A stretch of 64,000 nt of DNA, taken from assembly GCA_964351625.1 (NCBI GenBank), contig CAYGOV010000013.1, positions 72,559-136,558 of the forward strand. The letters are read 5' to 3'. Under the pieces are notes generated by a model. The model had not been told where the DNA came from, made no database searches, and saw only the letters and a program-made list of their open reading frames with translations. Shown here one piece after another: positions 52,836-62,199 of the stretch. Numbering within the stretch: position 1 is the first letter of the stretch; each line of letters starts with the position of its first letter. This DNA is from Marinoscillum sp964351625 (lineage in GTDB: Bacteria > Bacteroidota > Bacteroidia > Cytophagales > Cyclobacteriaceae). The position numbers and the translations under genes are program-made.

Positions 52836-53711
52836 ATGGGTCACCATCACGGACATGATCATAGTGTAGGAAAAATCAGATTGGCATTTTTTGTCAATCT
52901 GGCTTTTTCGATCATTGAGCTGATTGGCGGACTCTATACCAATAGCATCGCCATCATGACGGATGCATTGCACGATCTAGGCGACTGCATGAGTCTTGGC
53001 GTGTCTTGGTATTTTCAGAATGTTTCGCACAGGCAGCAAGACAGAAAATTCAGTTATGGCTATGGTCGATTCTCTGTACTCGGCGCACTGATCAACTCCA
53101 TAGTGCTGACGGTAGGATCTATCTATATCCTTTCGGAAACAATCCCGCGACTCTTCAATCCTGAAATGCCAAATACCACCGGCATGATCTATTTTGCCAT
53201 AGGGGGTATTTTTGCAAATGGACTAGCCGCATGGAAACTCCACGGTGGCGCATCGCTCAATGAAAGAGCCGTATACCTTCATCTACTAGAGGACGTGTTG
53301 GGTTGGGTTGCGACACTGATTGGTGCCATAGTCATGTACTACTGGGATGTGGCTTGGGTGGATCCATTACTTGCTTTGGGTATTGCTGTCTTCATCCTTT
53401 TCAATGTTGGTAAAAACCTAAAAGAAGCCCTTAAAATTTTGCTTCAGGCTACGCCTAAAAACATAGATACGAAAGATTTAGAAGTAGACTTGAAAAAGTT
53501 AAAAGGCGTTATTGATACCCACGATTGTCACCTCTGGTCGCTAGATGGTCAGTGGAATATCTTCACCATTCATTTCGTAGTGGATGACTCCAAAACTATG
53601 GAAGCGCTAGCACAGATCAAGAAAGAAGCTAAAGCACTTTGTCAAGACCGGGGCATAGACCATGTGACCATTGAGTTTGAAACAAAGGAAGAGAGCTGCG
53701 ATCCTTGTTGA
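52836..53711 (+). CDS. CDF zinc exporter, CzcD/ZntA-like
   Basis: 291 residues. His-rich N-terminus MGHHHGHDHS, six membrane helices, and the Zn-site residues in helix 2 (MTDALHDLGDCM, H/D) and helix 5 (HLLEDVLGW, H...D). The H-D/H-D pattern is typical of zinc-preferring CDF proteins and differs from the D-D/H-D pattern of the paralogue at 26487. The C-terminal metallochaperone-like domain (DTHDCHLWSLDGQWNIFTIHFVVDD) ends in EESCDPC. Likely zinc efflux at the inner membrane. Confidence 0.92.
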   Translation: MGHHHGHDHSVGKIRLAFFVNLAFSIIELIGGLYTNSIAIMTDALHDLGDCMSLGVSWYFQNVSHRQQDRKFSYGYGRFSVLGALINSIVLTVGSIYILSETIPRLFNPEMPNTTGMIYFAIGGIFANGLAAWKLHGGASLNERAVYLHLLEDVLGWVATLIGAIVMYYWDVAWVDPLLALGIAVFILFNVGKNLKEALKILLQATPKNIDTKDLEVDLKKLKGVIDTHDCHLWSLDGQWNIFTIHFVVDDSKTMEALAQIKKEAKALCQDRGIDHVTIEFETKEESCDPC

Positions 53712-53797
53712 CACTTAATTATTATCATCGCTGATCACTCAATTAGCACCCAATTATTACTTGGGTTACCTACCATATTTTACGCCATTCCAAAGAT

Positions 53798-53915
53798 TAA
53801 ACGTTTAGTATTAAAGTTTTTATAATATTTCTCTAATCTCAAAAAAAGACTAAACAACTGTATATCAAATAAATATCCGTCTGTAACCGGTTACAATCGA
53901 CTGTAAACGTTTGCC
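53798..53915. promoter_or_regulatory. LacI-type operator palindromes upstream of ssb
   Basis: Three palindromes lie in the 305-bp region before ssb: TAAACGTTTA (53798-53807), TGTAACCGGTTACA (53882-53895) and TGTAAACGTTTGCC (53902-53915). The last two have centres 20 bp apart, about two helical turns. They look like LacI/GalR-family operators, with the central CG typical of that class. No such regulator gene is in the window, and the rest of the gap shows nothing else. Confidence 0.5.
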
Positions 53916-54016
53916 ACACAACTAGCCCTTGCTGGTCACCACAACTTTGCAAAGTCAGTTCGACAAAAGTCATCTGCCAATCAGAGACTTCATGTAAACC
54001 ATAAACAATTATCATT

Positions 54017-54361
54017 ATGACAACTTTAAAAAACAGTGTACAATTAATCGGCAGATTAGGTAACGATCCTCAAGTGAAAAGCTTCGAAAGCGGAAAAAAA
54101 ATGGCCAGCTTCTCACTAGCCACAAATGACACCTATGTGAATAACAAAGGTGAGAAAGTAGAAGAGACCATGTGGCACAACATCGTGGTGTGGGGAAAGA
54201 AAGCGGATATCGTAGAGAGTTACCTGAAGAAGGGTAGTGAGGTAGCGATACAAGGCAAACTCGTAAACAGATCATATGAGGCAAATGGAGAAAAGAAATA
54301 CATCACCGAGATCAGTATGAATGAGCTACTCATGATGGGTAAAAAGGAAACTGCAGCCTAA
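54017..54361 (+). CDS. ssb: Single-stranded DNA-binding protein, tailless
   Basis: 114 residues with a complete OB fold: NSVQLIGRLGNDPQVKSFESGKKMASFSLATND, WHNIVVWGKKADIVESYLKKGSEVAIQGKLVNRSYEANGEKKYITEI. It ends at MGKKETAA, lacking the acidic DDDIPF-type tail that recruits partner proteins in most bacterial SSBs. Probably a secondary SSB, the main one being elsewhere; binds ssDNA in replication, repair or natural transformation. A perfect terminator follows. Confidence 0.92.
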   Translation: MTTLKNSVQLIGRLGNDPQVKSFESGKKMASFSLATNDTYVNNKGEKVEETMWHNIVVWGKKADIVESYLKKGSEVAIQGKLVNRSYEANGEKKYITEISMNELLMMGKKETAA

Positions 54362-54388
54362 GGCTGGTAATCATTCCAATACTCTATG

Positions 54389-54428
54389 ACCCAATGCGTC
54401 TTGATCGACGCATTGGGTTTTTTCTTTT
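54389..54428 (+). terminator. Intrinsic terminator after ssb
   Basis: 12-bp stem ACCCAATGCGTC / GACGCATTGGGT, six-base loop TTGATC, then TTTTTCTTTT. 28 bases past the ssb stop. Confidence 0.95.
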
Positions 54429-54455
54429 ATAGCCAAAGACTTTCACTAGTTTAGC

Positions 54456-55412
54456 ATGGCACGACAAGCTCATGAAATGGAAACTATCCTAAAGTCAATT
54501 CTTGCATTTACAATCGTATTCACTTTAATCATTGTTATAGCTTTTGGTTATAGTGACATACCACTAGAAGTGCTAAAAGGGAAGTATGCTACAGCCCCAT
54601 CCTCATTCATTGAAATTCATGGAATGAATGTTCATTACCGAGATGAAGGAAATCCTACAGATTCTATACCTATCGTATTGATACATGGTACTGGATCGAG
54701 TCTGCATACCTATGACGAATGGACCGCAGAACTAAAATTGAATCACAGAGTAGTAAGAATGGACATGCCTGGTTTTGGATTGACAGGGCCATTCCCTGAC
54801 AGAGATTATAGCTATGACAAGTATGTGGCTTTCCTCGATGATTTTCTTGAGGCTAAGGGAATTGGTCAATTTCACTTAGCTGGAAACTCACTTGGTGGGC
54901 GCATTGCTTGGGAGTATACCTTAAAGCATCCTGACAAAATAAAGAAATTGATCCTGATAGATGCTTCTGGATATCCCACCAAATCGCTGAGTGTGCCTAT
55001 TGCTTTTAAGCTTGCAGGAATACCAGTAGTTAATAATTTGCTCACTTTTATTACGCCATATTTCTTAGCTAGGAAGAGTGTTGAGAATGTCTATTTTGAT
55101 AAATCAAAAGTGACTGATGCTTTGGTTGATCGGTACTTCGAACTCACGCTTCGAGCAGGTAACCGTCAAGGACTCATCGATCGTATGACCATGCCAAAAG
55201 ATACATCAAGCTATTTGCAGATTCAGAATATCCAACAACCAACGCTCATACTTTGGGGAGCTGATGACTATCTGATCCCTACCGAAAGCGCTTTTAGATT
55301 TCATAGCGATTTGCCAAATGATACGCTCATTATACTAGAGCAGACGGGTCATGTGCCGATGGAAGAATCTCCAAGAGAGAGTTTGGATGCAGTCATTTCT
55401 TTTCTGAAGTGA
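54456..55412 (+). CDS. Alpha/beta hydrolase, membrane-anchored
   Basis: 318 residues (an alternative start at 54477 removes seven). An N-terminal hydrophobic helix SILAFTIVFTLIIVIAFGY suggests inner-membrane anchoring or a signal anchor. Hydrolase fold: LIHGTGSSLHTYDEW (oxyanion region), nucleophile in LAGNSLGGRIAW, acid in LILWGADDYLIP, and His in EQTGHVPMEESP. Resembles the MhpC/haloperoxidase-type esterases; substrate unknown. The stop overlaps a possible GTG start of the next gene. Confidence 0.88.
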   Translation: MARQAHEMETILKSILAFTIVFTLIIVIAFGYSDIPLEVLKGKYATAPSSFIEIHGMNVHYRDEGNPTDSIPIVLIHGTGSSLHTYDEWTAELKLNHRVVRMDMPGFGLTGPFPDRDYSYDKYVAFLDDFLEAKGIGQFHLAGNSLGGRIAWEYTLKHPDKIKKLILIDASGYPTKSLSVPIAFKLAGIPVVNNLLTFITPYFLARKSVENVYFDKSKVTDALVDRYFELTLRAGNRQGLIDRMTMPKDTSSYLQIQNIQQPTLILWGADDYLIPTESAFRFHSDLPNDTLIILEQTGHVPMEESPRESLDAVISFLK

Positions 55413-55429
55413 AAAGTTTACCTTTAGCT

Positions 55430-55819
55430 ATGAGCCATTCATTCGAACTCAAAGAGGTATTCAAAGCATCACCAGCAACTATCTATCATGCTTGGCTAGA
55501 CAGCCAAGAACACAGCGATATGACAGGAGGAGAAGCTAACTGTAGCGATATGGAAGGTGGAAGCTTCACGGCATGGGACGAGTATATCACTGGAACCAAT
55601 AGATCTCTTAAGAAAAATCAAGAGATCGTTCAGTATTGGAGAACTTCGGAGTTTCCTGAAGGCGCTCCTGATTCCGTACTTACTATCACGCTCAAAGCAA
55701 CTGGAGACGGTTGTGAACTCACTTTGATCCATAGCAATATTCCCGATGGTCAATCAGATTATGAGGCTGGCTGGATTGAGCATTATTTCAATCCTATGCA
55801 CGCATATTTCAGTGTATAA
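55430..55819 (+). CDS. SRPBCC (AHSA1-like) domain protein
   Basis: 129 residues from ATG 55430; a GTG at 55409 would overlap the hydrolase stop by four bases, but homologous proteins I recall begin MSHSFEL. The AHSA1/START-like fold shows SFELKEVFKASPATIYHAWLDS, GGSFTAWDEYITGTNRSL and VLTITLKATGDGCELTLIHSNIP with the C-terminal GWIEHYFNPMHAYF. Ligand unknown. Likely co-transcribed with the hydrolase. Confidence 0.85.
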   Translation: MSHSFELKEVFKASPATIYHAWLDSQEHSDMTGGEANCSDMEGGSFTAWDEYITGTNRSLKKNQEIVQYWRTSEFPEGAPDSVLTITLKATGDGCELTLIHSNIPDGQSDYEAGWIEHYFNPMHAYFSV

Positions 55820-55856
55820 GAATTATTAACTTCAGCCCAACCAAACCTTTCGAAAA

Positions 55857-56699
55857 TTGAAAAATCTTACTGTTATAATCATTCTCCTTTCTATATTTCT
55901 TAGCTGTACACCAACATCTGAGAAGACTGAAACTCCATCATTCACTCAAGTGAAATTGGTGACCACCAAAGGTGATATTGTCTTGAAGCTTTACAATGAG
56001 ACTCCAAAACATCGTGACAACTTCATCAAGATTGTAAGTGAAGGTGTTTTGGATAGTCTCCTGTTTCATCGGGTGATCAATAGCTTTATGATTCAAGGTG
56101 GAGATATCGACAGCAAATATGCTGATGCTCTTGATACCTTAGGAAATGGGGACCTTGGCTACACTATTCCTGCTGAAATCTCACCAAACTTATTTCATAA
56201 GAAAGGAGCACTGGGTGCTGCTCGGAGTGATTCGCCGGACCGTGTTTCGAGTAGCACACAATTTTACATTGTACAAGGCAAAGTATTGAATGACAGTCTG
56301 ATTGATATAGCAGAAGGACGAATCAATACTTGGCTTTCGCATCATTGGGTAAGAAAGGACTCGGTCTACAGTGATCAATTGGATTCATTAGTTGCAGCTA
56401 TCGCAATTGAAGATTGGGACGCTTATTCACGAATCAATTCAAACTTTCGTGAGCTAGCTAAGGATTATGGAAACTTTGATAAGTATAGTATCCCAATGGA
56501 ACACCGAGAAGTTTATAAAACCATTGGCGGTACACCACACCTCGATCAAAACTATACGGTCTTTGGAGAGGTAGTTTCTGGACTAGCGGTAGTAGACTCA
56601 ATAGCGGCCGTAGCTACTAACGATTTGGATAGACCAATAGAGGATGTACGCATACTAAGTGTGACCATATTGGATGGAAATCTGGTTGCCGAAAAATAA
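55857..56699 (+). CDS. Lipoprotein cyclophilin-type peptidyl-prolyl isomerase
   Basis: 280 residues from TTG 55857 (no in-frame ATG fits), leader with lipobox FLSC. Cyclophilin signatures: LLFHRVINSFMIQGGDI, SSSTQFYIVQG and the final HLDQNYTVFGEVVSGLAVVDSI. Between them sits an insertion of about 80 residues (KVLNDSLIDIAEGR...KYSIPMEHREVYKTIGG) that lengthens the protein relative to typical 160-200-residue enzymes; similar insertions occur in other Bacteroidota. Assists folding of exported proteins in the periplasm. Confidence 0.88.
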   Translation: MKNLTVIIILLSIFLSCTPTSEKTETPSFTQVKLVTTKGDIVLKLYNETPKHRDNFIKIVSEGVLDSLLFHRVINSFMIQGGDIDSKYADALDTLGNGDLGYTIPAEISPNLFHKKGALGAARSDSPDRVSSSTQFYIVQGKVLNDSLIDIAEGRINTWLSHHWVRKDSVYSDQLDSLVAAIAIEDWDAYSRINSNFRELAKDYGNFDKYSIPMEHREVYKTIGGTPHLDQNYTVFGEVVSGLAVVDSIAAVATNDLDRPIEDVRILSVTILDGNLVAEK

Positions 56700-56735
56700 G
56701 CTCAAGTAGCTGTTTGCTCCAAGAAATAACTAGAC

Positions 56736-57170
56736 ATGAGAGAATTCCACCGCTTTCAACTTTGGTTTCTGATACCCGGAATTCTATTTACACTTATCTG
56801 TGTATTAGTGCCACTAGTCTTTTTGTATCAGCAGCTTATTTGGACACAAGCGGAAGCCAGGATAATCGATAAAATACAGAAAAATCCTGGTCCATTTATG
56901 GAGCCGTACATTGTGTTTGAGTATCAGGATCAAACTGGTTCCGCACATCGTTTTGAATTTCCGAAGGATAATTACTACATGGAAGGAAAGGATGATGAGC
57001 ATGCGCTGATCCTCTACAATCAAAATGCTCCAGAAAGCTCTGCCGTGGTAAATTATTCTAAATATACGTTAATCATTTTTCTTCCGATTACACTTTTGGC
57101 TTGCTATCTCGGATGGCCAAGGAAGATAGAAGGACCAGCAAGCAATCCCTATCGTTCGGGGATAGGTTAG
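56736..57170 (+). CDS. DUF3592 membrane protein
   Basis: 144 residues with two membrane helices (FLIPGILFTLICVLVPLVFLY and LIIFLPITLLACYLGW) flanking an extracytoplasmic domain: AEARIIDKIQKNPGPFMEPYIVFEYQDQTGSAHRFEFP. This layout, with Y-x-V/I-F-x-Y and VxYxPxNP-like segments, is the DUF3592 pattern. Function unknown. 36 bp after the cyclophilin gene. Confidence 0.75.
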   Translation: MREFHRFQLWFLIPGILFTLICVLVPLVFLYQQLIWTQAEARIIDKIQKNPGPFMEPYIVFEYQDQTGSAHRFEFPKDNYYMEGKDDEHALILYNQNAPESSAVVNYSKYTLIIFLPITLLACYLGWPRKIEGPASNPYRSGIG

Positions 57171-57325
57171 AGAACACCTGCTAAATGAATATATGTGTTA
57201 AAAAATTATTTCTGCAAGATTTTACCCTGAGCAATGATCGGGAGGTATTGTCATGAAATGGGTTGATGCATAATACCTAGTGTCGGGTATTTTGATTGCT
57301 GCTTTTTGAGGCCATTTTTGTAAGT

Positions 57326-59206
57326 ATGAGGTGGACGGTTATTGTTTTCATTTTTTCAGTATATCCTGCATTTGCTCAAGAAGCCCCGAACTACCGAGAT
57401 ACTTTGTTGCTCGATGGCCCATCACTCACACACCTTTCTGAGTATTCCAGTTTTTGGATAGATAGTGGTGATGAAGGCGTAAATGGCGCTGGCTCTGCTT
57501 TAGATATAGGAAAATTTCAAAATTGGGAAATGTACTCAACGCTCAATCTTGGCCTTAATCCCCATCCATTGTGGCTCCATCTGAAAGTAAAGAACATTTC
57601 TGATCGAAAGAGGACTTATTGGTGGAGTTTGTATTCGCACGCGGATAGCGTTATTCTATATCAAAATATCAATGACAAATGGATTGCTATTGACACTTCC
57701 TCTTATTCGGTGCATGCGCTCAAGCGATCTGTTCCAGTGAGATTTCTCGGAACAAGTATCGATTTGGAAAAAGGCGAGGGTGCTTCCTTGCTAATGAAAG
57801 TTCGGAACTTAAGAAGACCTCAGCATGCTTTTACTGACATTACTACTCCAGCGCACAATCTACTTTGGGAGAAGAAGTTTTTTTGGACGATAGGATTCTT
57901 CATAGGAGGACTCACACTATTGGGACTCTTCAATCTCGTGTTGGGATCGATCTCTCGAGAGCGCATTTTCTTTCTTTTAGCCATCTATATCTTCATAGTA
58001 TCAGTGGTGATTTTGCAGGAGGAGTTATTGATTTCTTTTTATCCTGGTGCGCAATATTTTGATACATTGATGAAGCTCTCACCCATTGGGTTGACACTAT
58101 TAGGTGGAAGTCTCCACTTTATGGTTATCGATTATGCCCTTGGAGAAAACCGAAAAAACCGTATCCGGAAAATTCTAGGCAAAATGAATCTCGTTGGGTT
58201 GTGCTTTGCGTTGCTCTATTTGCTGATCTTTTGGCTGTTTTATGATCAAATGACTTTGGAGTTTTTTTGGTACCGAATGTCATGGAATGCGGGCATTGCA
58301 CTAATCATTTTGATGATGGTTTTACTCTTTGTTAACATCGTTTTCGCAGCGAATTCTCCTAAGGAATTATTGTATTTCATTCCGCTTGCTTGTGTGCTTT
58401 TCTACTTCAGTGCACCGGGTTATTTTTTGAATTACGAGGGAATATTTCCTTACTACACTATCACTTATCCAAATTACTTTTTCTGGATTCTCTGTTTTGA
58501 ATTTATTGCTTTTGGGGTAATGGTGGGGTGGCGTTATCGCAAGACATTGCAAAAAAACTACACGCTGGAGCAGGAGCGAGCAAATCATCAAAGCCAATTG
58601 TACGAAAGAGAACTTTCTGTTCAGGATAAGGAAAGAAAGCAGATTTCTCGTGACCTTCATGATGATCTTGGTGCAACTATTAGCGCGATCAAATTGATCA
58701 TTACCAATAGCTATAAGAAGGACGAACATCTTGTGAAAATGGTCAATAAAGCGAGTAGTGATCTTCGCTTTTTCATCGGAAATTTTTCTGTTTCTGATTT
58801 ATCAGAAACAGATCTATTTGAGGCAATAGAGCAAAAAATAGCCGAACTCAATGATCTTGGAAGGACAAGATTTTCGTTTATCGGCCAAGGGGAAAGTGCT
58901 CATATCGGGAAGGAATTAGAGCTTTCGGTCTATCGAATTATCTCTGAGCTCCTAACCAATACCCTCAAACACTCACAAGCAAAAAGTGCAACGCTGCAGT
59001 TAATGATAGAAGACCGACAACTTCAGATAATCTGCGAAGACAATGGTGTCGGCTTCAACACCTCCATCACGTATGAAGGCATGGGTTTGGACAATATTCA
59101 AATGCGAACAAAAAGACACCAAGGAAGTGTACATACAGTTTCAGACAAAAGATCTGGGACGACCACCATCATCACGATACCGCTCGCTTATGAAAAAGCC
59201 AATTAA
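57326..59206 (+). CDS. 7TM-DISM sensor histidine kinase
   Basis: 626 residues from ATG 57326, which begins a signal peptide MRWTVIVFIFSVYPAFA; the frame opens with TTG at 57296. Domains: extracellular 7TMR-DISMED2-like beta domain (about 30-195), seven membrane helices (about 195-400), a short coiled segment, HisKA_3 with phospho-acceptor His445 in SRDLHDDLGATISAIK, and an HATPase with ELLTNTLKHSQAKSATL. The class detects ligands outside the cell, possibly carbohydrates, and phosphorylates a LuxR-type response regulator. The regulator gene overlaps its 3' end by 17 bases. Confidence 0.93.
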   Translation: MRWTVIVFIFSVYPAFAQEAPNYRDTLLLDGPSLTHLSEYSSFWIDSGDEGVNGAGSALDIGKFQNWEMYSTLNLGLNPHPLWLHLKVKNISDRKRTYWWSLYSHADSVILYQNINDKWIAIDTSSYSVHALKRSVPVRFLGTSIDLEKGEGASLLMKVRNLRRPQHAFTDITTPAHNLLWEKKFFWTIGFFIGGLTLLGLFNLVLGSISRERIFFLLAIYIFIVSVVILQEELLISFYPGAQYFDTLMKLSPIGLTLLGGSLHFMVIDYALGENRKNRIRKILGKMNLVGLCFALLYLLIFWLFYDQMTLEFFWYRMSWNAGIALIILMMVLLFVNIVFAANSPKELLYFIPLACVLFYFSAPGYFLNYEGIFPYYTITYPNYFFWILCFEFIAFGVMVGWRYRKTLQKNYTLEQERANHQSQLYERELSVQDKERKQISRDLHDDLGATISAIKLIITNSYKKDEHLVKMVNKASSDLRFFIGNFSVSDLSETDLFEAIEQKIAELNDLGRTRFSFIGQGESAHIGKELELSVYRIISELLTNTLKHSQAKSATLQLMIEDRQLQIICEDNGVGFNTSITYEGMGLDNIQMRTKRHQGSVHTVSDKRSGTTTIITIPLAYEKAN

Positions 59207-59789
59207 TTTCGTCATCATAGATGATCACCAGCTTTTTGCTGATGGTCTGGCAAGGATTCTTCAAGAGGAGGGAGGATTTGTCTTGAGAGCAATCTATAAC
59301 AGTATAGATGAAGTAGAGGAGATCATTGCTGATTTGGTTTTGCTCGATATCCAGCTAATTGGTCAAAGCGGATTGGAGCTCTGCGCACAATTGAGAGTAA
59401 AATATCCTGAGTTGAAAATCATCTTAATCTCAATGATCCAAGCACCTCACGTGATCAGAGAAGGTGAACTAAAAGGTGCTGATGGCTTCATCCCTAAGAC
59501 TACTGATGCAGAACTACTGAAGGAAATGGTGATCAAAATATGTGAAGGGGAGAAGGTGTTTTTGGGCATGCATCAAAAGGAAGCTGAACCAAACAAGATC
59601 AGCCTTCTGAGCGAACGTGAAATGCAGATCATTCATCTGATAAAAGGCGGATTAAAGAGTCGAGTGATCGCGGAGAAACTCTTTCTAAGTGAGTTTACCG
59701 TGGAGACCCATCGCAAAAACATTCTTCGAAAGCTAGGGCTATCTTCAGCTAATGAGCTGATTGCCTATGCTTATGAAAATCATTTGTAG
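59190..59789 (+). CDS. NarL/LuxR-family response regulator
   Basis: 199 residues from ATG 59190 (the frame opens at 59043, inside the kinase gene). Receiver domain with D11/D12, phospho-acceptor D53 in LVLLDIQ and the switch residues in ISMIQAPHVI, then a LuxR-type winged HTH: SEREMQIIHLIKGGLKSRVIAEKLFLSEFTVETHRKNILRKLGL. It is the cognate partner of the kinase with which its gene overlaps by 17 bases. Target genes are unknown; the aldo/keto reductase downstream is on the opposite strand. Confidence 0.93.
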   Translation: MKKPINFVIIDDHQLFADGLARILQEEGGFVLRAIYNSIDEVEEIIADLVLLDIQLIGQSGLELCAQLRVKYPELKIILISMIQAPHVIREGELKGADGFIPKTTDAELLKEMVIKICEGEKVFLGMHQKEAEPNKISLLSEREMQIIHLIKGGLKSRVIAEKLFLSEFTVETHRKNILRKLGLSSANELIAYAYENHL

Positions 59790-59844
59790 TCGCGGTTACA
59801 AACAATAACATCACAAAAGAAATCCTGCTAAGAGATTCACTGAT

Positions 59845-60828
59845 TTACCACAAGTGATGTACCTCTTCTTTGATGTGTGCTGAGTAGATCTCCTTCACAG
59901 CTTGTAACTGCTCCGCTGTGAATTCCGGAAGGCTAGCAGCTTCAATATTACTAATCACTTGCTCAGGTCTACTTGCGCCAGGAATGACAGTACAGATAGC
60001 TTCAAAGCTCAGAATCCATTTTAGCGCATATTTATACAGTTCTTTATCGCCAAAGAGTTCTTTCAGCTCATCTACCGCTTTCAATCCTAAGTTTAATGGC
60101 ACTCCAGAGAATGTCTCTCCCTTATCAAACAACTCACCGTTTCTATTGAAATGGCGGTGATCGTTTGGATCAAAAGTTCTGCCTGAAGTCATTTTTCCAG
60201 AAAGCAACCCACTAGCCAACGGCACTCTTGCAATTACGCCTATCCTTCGATCGTTTAGCAAAGGCAACAAACTTTCAGCAGGCTTTTGTCTAAACATATT
60301 GAAAATAATCTGGACAGACTCCACCACGGCATAAGTAGCAGCCATTTCAGCTTCTTCTACCGTTTCCACACTGACACCAAAGTGACGCACCTTACCAGAC
60401 TGACGTATTGCTTCCAGCTTTTGAAAGACCTCCAGAGATTGATAAACGGGAGTAGGAGGGCAATGAAGTTGCACGAGATCCAGATAATCTAAATCTGTAT
60501 TTTTTAACGCATCATTCACAAAGTTCTCTAAGGCTTCAGGTGTATAGGCTTCCGCTACATGAGGCTCAAGGCGACGACCAATCTTAGTAGCGATATGAAC
60601 TCTGGTGCGATCCTTTCGGACAAAATCTGCGACAGCTTTTTCACTCTGCTGACCATCGTACACATCTGCTGTATCTAAGAAGTTAACTCCATGATCTAAG
60701 GCGGTCTGGATTATTCGGTCGGCAGCTTTTCTGTCAAATGAGCCGCCCCATCCTCCACCTACTTGCCATGTGCCAAGCGATATTTCTGATATTTCAAGAT
60801 CTGTACTTCCTAGTTTTCTATATTTCAT
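59845..60828 (-). CDS. Aldo/keto reductase
   Basis: 327 residues, a typical (beta/alpha)8 NADPH-dependent reductase. Family sites: KYRKLGSTDLEISEISLGTWQVGG at the start, catalytic DTADVYDGQQSE, KIGRR for the active lysine, LDLVQLHCPP with the catalytic His, and CTVIPGASRPEQVISN for NADPH binding. Resembles the YakC/general stress protein 69 group. Carbonyl substrate unknown. Convergent with the response-regulator gene, 55 bp apart. Confidence 0.93.
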   Translation of the reverse strand: MKYRKLGSTDLEISEISLGTWQVGGGWGGSFDRKAADRIIQTALDHGVNFLDTADVYDGQQSEKAVADFVRKDRTRVHIATKIGRRLEPHVAEAYTPEALENFVNDALKNTDLDYLDLVQLHCPPTPVYQSLEVFQKLEAIRQSGKVRHFGVSVETVEEAEMAATYAVVESVQIIFNMFRQKPAESLLPLLNDRRIGVIARVPLASGLLSGKMTSGRTFDPNDHRHFNRNGELFDKGETFSGVPLNLGLKAVDELKELFGDKELYKYALKWILSFEAICTVIPGASRPEQVISNIEAASLPEFTAEQLQAVKEIYSAHIKEEVHHLW

Positions 60829-61041
60829 AATGGTTAGTTCTTGTCTCTTTATTTATAATAAAGATAGCAAGTACGAAATTGTTTCGGCACTTCCGCATTT
60901 GTACTTTACCGTACTTATTCATTCGCTTTAGCTTTTGTGTAAATGAATCTTAGTAGGCTCATGGTCTGATGGGTGTGGCATTTCAAACGCTGTAATCAAT
61001 TCCTCAACGATGAAATTATGGACGAGATGAGGATATTCTAG

Positions 61042-61947
61042 TTACTCGACTAGTTCTGGTTCATCTTGCCAATTATCATAGCTCACATATCTAAATGTCC
61101 AAAAACCATCTTGACCATGATCAAAATTAATGGTTAAGAGGTCATAATTAGGCAATTCTTCAATTGCATAAGCAAAGGCTGTTGAGTCTGGTAAATTTAT
61201 TCCATGATTCTCTTTGGTCCCTAAAAAAGGAAAACCCATCCATGCACCCTTTCCCCGTAAAATAATCCTACGAATGTCAGTATCTAATTTGTAAGAATGA
61301 GTGCCAGAAAGCCATGATGAAAGATTTGTTCCATTTACAATCATATTTTCTGTTGATGGCTCAAAACATACTTCGTGAACAGAATTTTCAGATGGCCAAA
61401 TTTGGGCATCTCCCCAGAATGAATTGTGGTCATTAAACTCAAAAGTCATATCCGCAGAAAATATAAATTCATGCGTGTAAAGACAGCTCCTGGATCCATC
61501 ATTATAAAATCCTAGCCAAAACTTATCAGGTTGAGAGGAATCTGGGCCTAATGACGCAGCTGGTCCTATGCGATATAGTTTCCATTTTTTGGATTCTGTA
61601 CCGCTTAACAGCCTGGTAGGTGGGGTAGGAATATCCACAATCACAATACTATGTGTTCTCTGATCTTGGCTACTTTCTGGTCCTTCTACGGTTAAAGTAA
61701 CATCGTAATAACCTCCATGGGCATATTTATGAGTAGGGCTTTCAAGGATAGAGGTTTCACCATTCCCAAAGTCCCATAAAAACTTTACAGCGCCTTCTGA
61801 GGTATTTGTAAATTGAACTTGGTAAAAATCTAGTTCTTTAATTTCCCAGTTGAAATCTGCTATTAATTTGGTTTCAGGTTTGTTGATTTGTTCGCTGCAA
61901 GAACAGATGAACATCAACATTAAAATCGAAGAAATGTATAATTTCAT
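61042..61947 (-). CDS. PKD-domain surface lipoprotein, SusE-like C-terminus
   Basis: 301 residues with lipobox ICSC. After a linker, a PKD domain (about 30-105: FLWDFGNGETSILESPTHKYAHGGYYDVTLTVEG), then a region LLSGTESKKWKLYRIGPAASLGP...WLGFYNDGSRSCLYTHEFIFSADMTFEFNDHNSFW of a type seen in Bacteroidota glycan-binding lipoproteins near beta-glucan utilisation loci. Binding of a carbohydrate at the cell surface is plausible but there is no SusCD pair here. It lies downstream of structured element copy 2, and the gene before it is on the same strand. Confidence 0.8.
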   Translation of the reverse strand: MKLYISSILMLMFICSCSEQINKPETKLIADFNWEIKELDFYQVQFTNTSEGAVKFLWDFGNGETSILESPTHKYAHGGYYDVTLTVEGPESSQDQRTHSIVIVDIPTPPTRLLSGTESKKWKLYRIGPAASLGPDSSQPDKFWLGFYNDGSRSCLYTHEFIFSADMTFEFNDHNSFWGDAQIWPSENSVHEVCFEPSTENMIVNGTNLSSWLSGTHSYKLDTDIRRIILRGKGAWMGFPFLGTKENHGINLPDSTAFAYAIEELPNYDLLTINFDHGQDGFWTFRYVSYDNWQDEPELVE

Positions 61948-62010
61948 TTTTTTGAATCAAGGTCATATGTGAGAGGCATACGCTCACTTAATGAAGATGT
62001 CTAATCTAGC

Positions 62011-62119
62011 TTATCTGCCAGTGCGATCAAAGTATCAGGTTCGCACTGCGTTGTGAAGATTAAAAACTCCCACGAGCAGGACTCAGTAGAAGGCACTTCA
62101 GTCTCTTGGCGGCAGATAA
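62011..62119. repeat. 105-bp structured intergenic element, copy 2
   Basis: Perfect 9-bp ends TTATCTGCC / GGCAGATAA, a first internal hairpin AGTGCGA / TCGCACT and a second one GAAG-GCA-CTTC. It shares CTCCCACGAGCAG and AGTAGAA with the other copies. It starts 64 bp upstream of the start of the PKD lipoprotein gene. Confidence 0.75.
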
Positions 62120-62199
62120 ACGCGATGTTTCGCAGACTCTTGGCAGATGACTAAGTAAGGCCATGCGCCATCATCGTTTGTTTCCTCTTGTTCTTTTAG

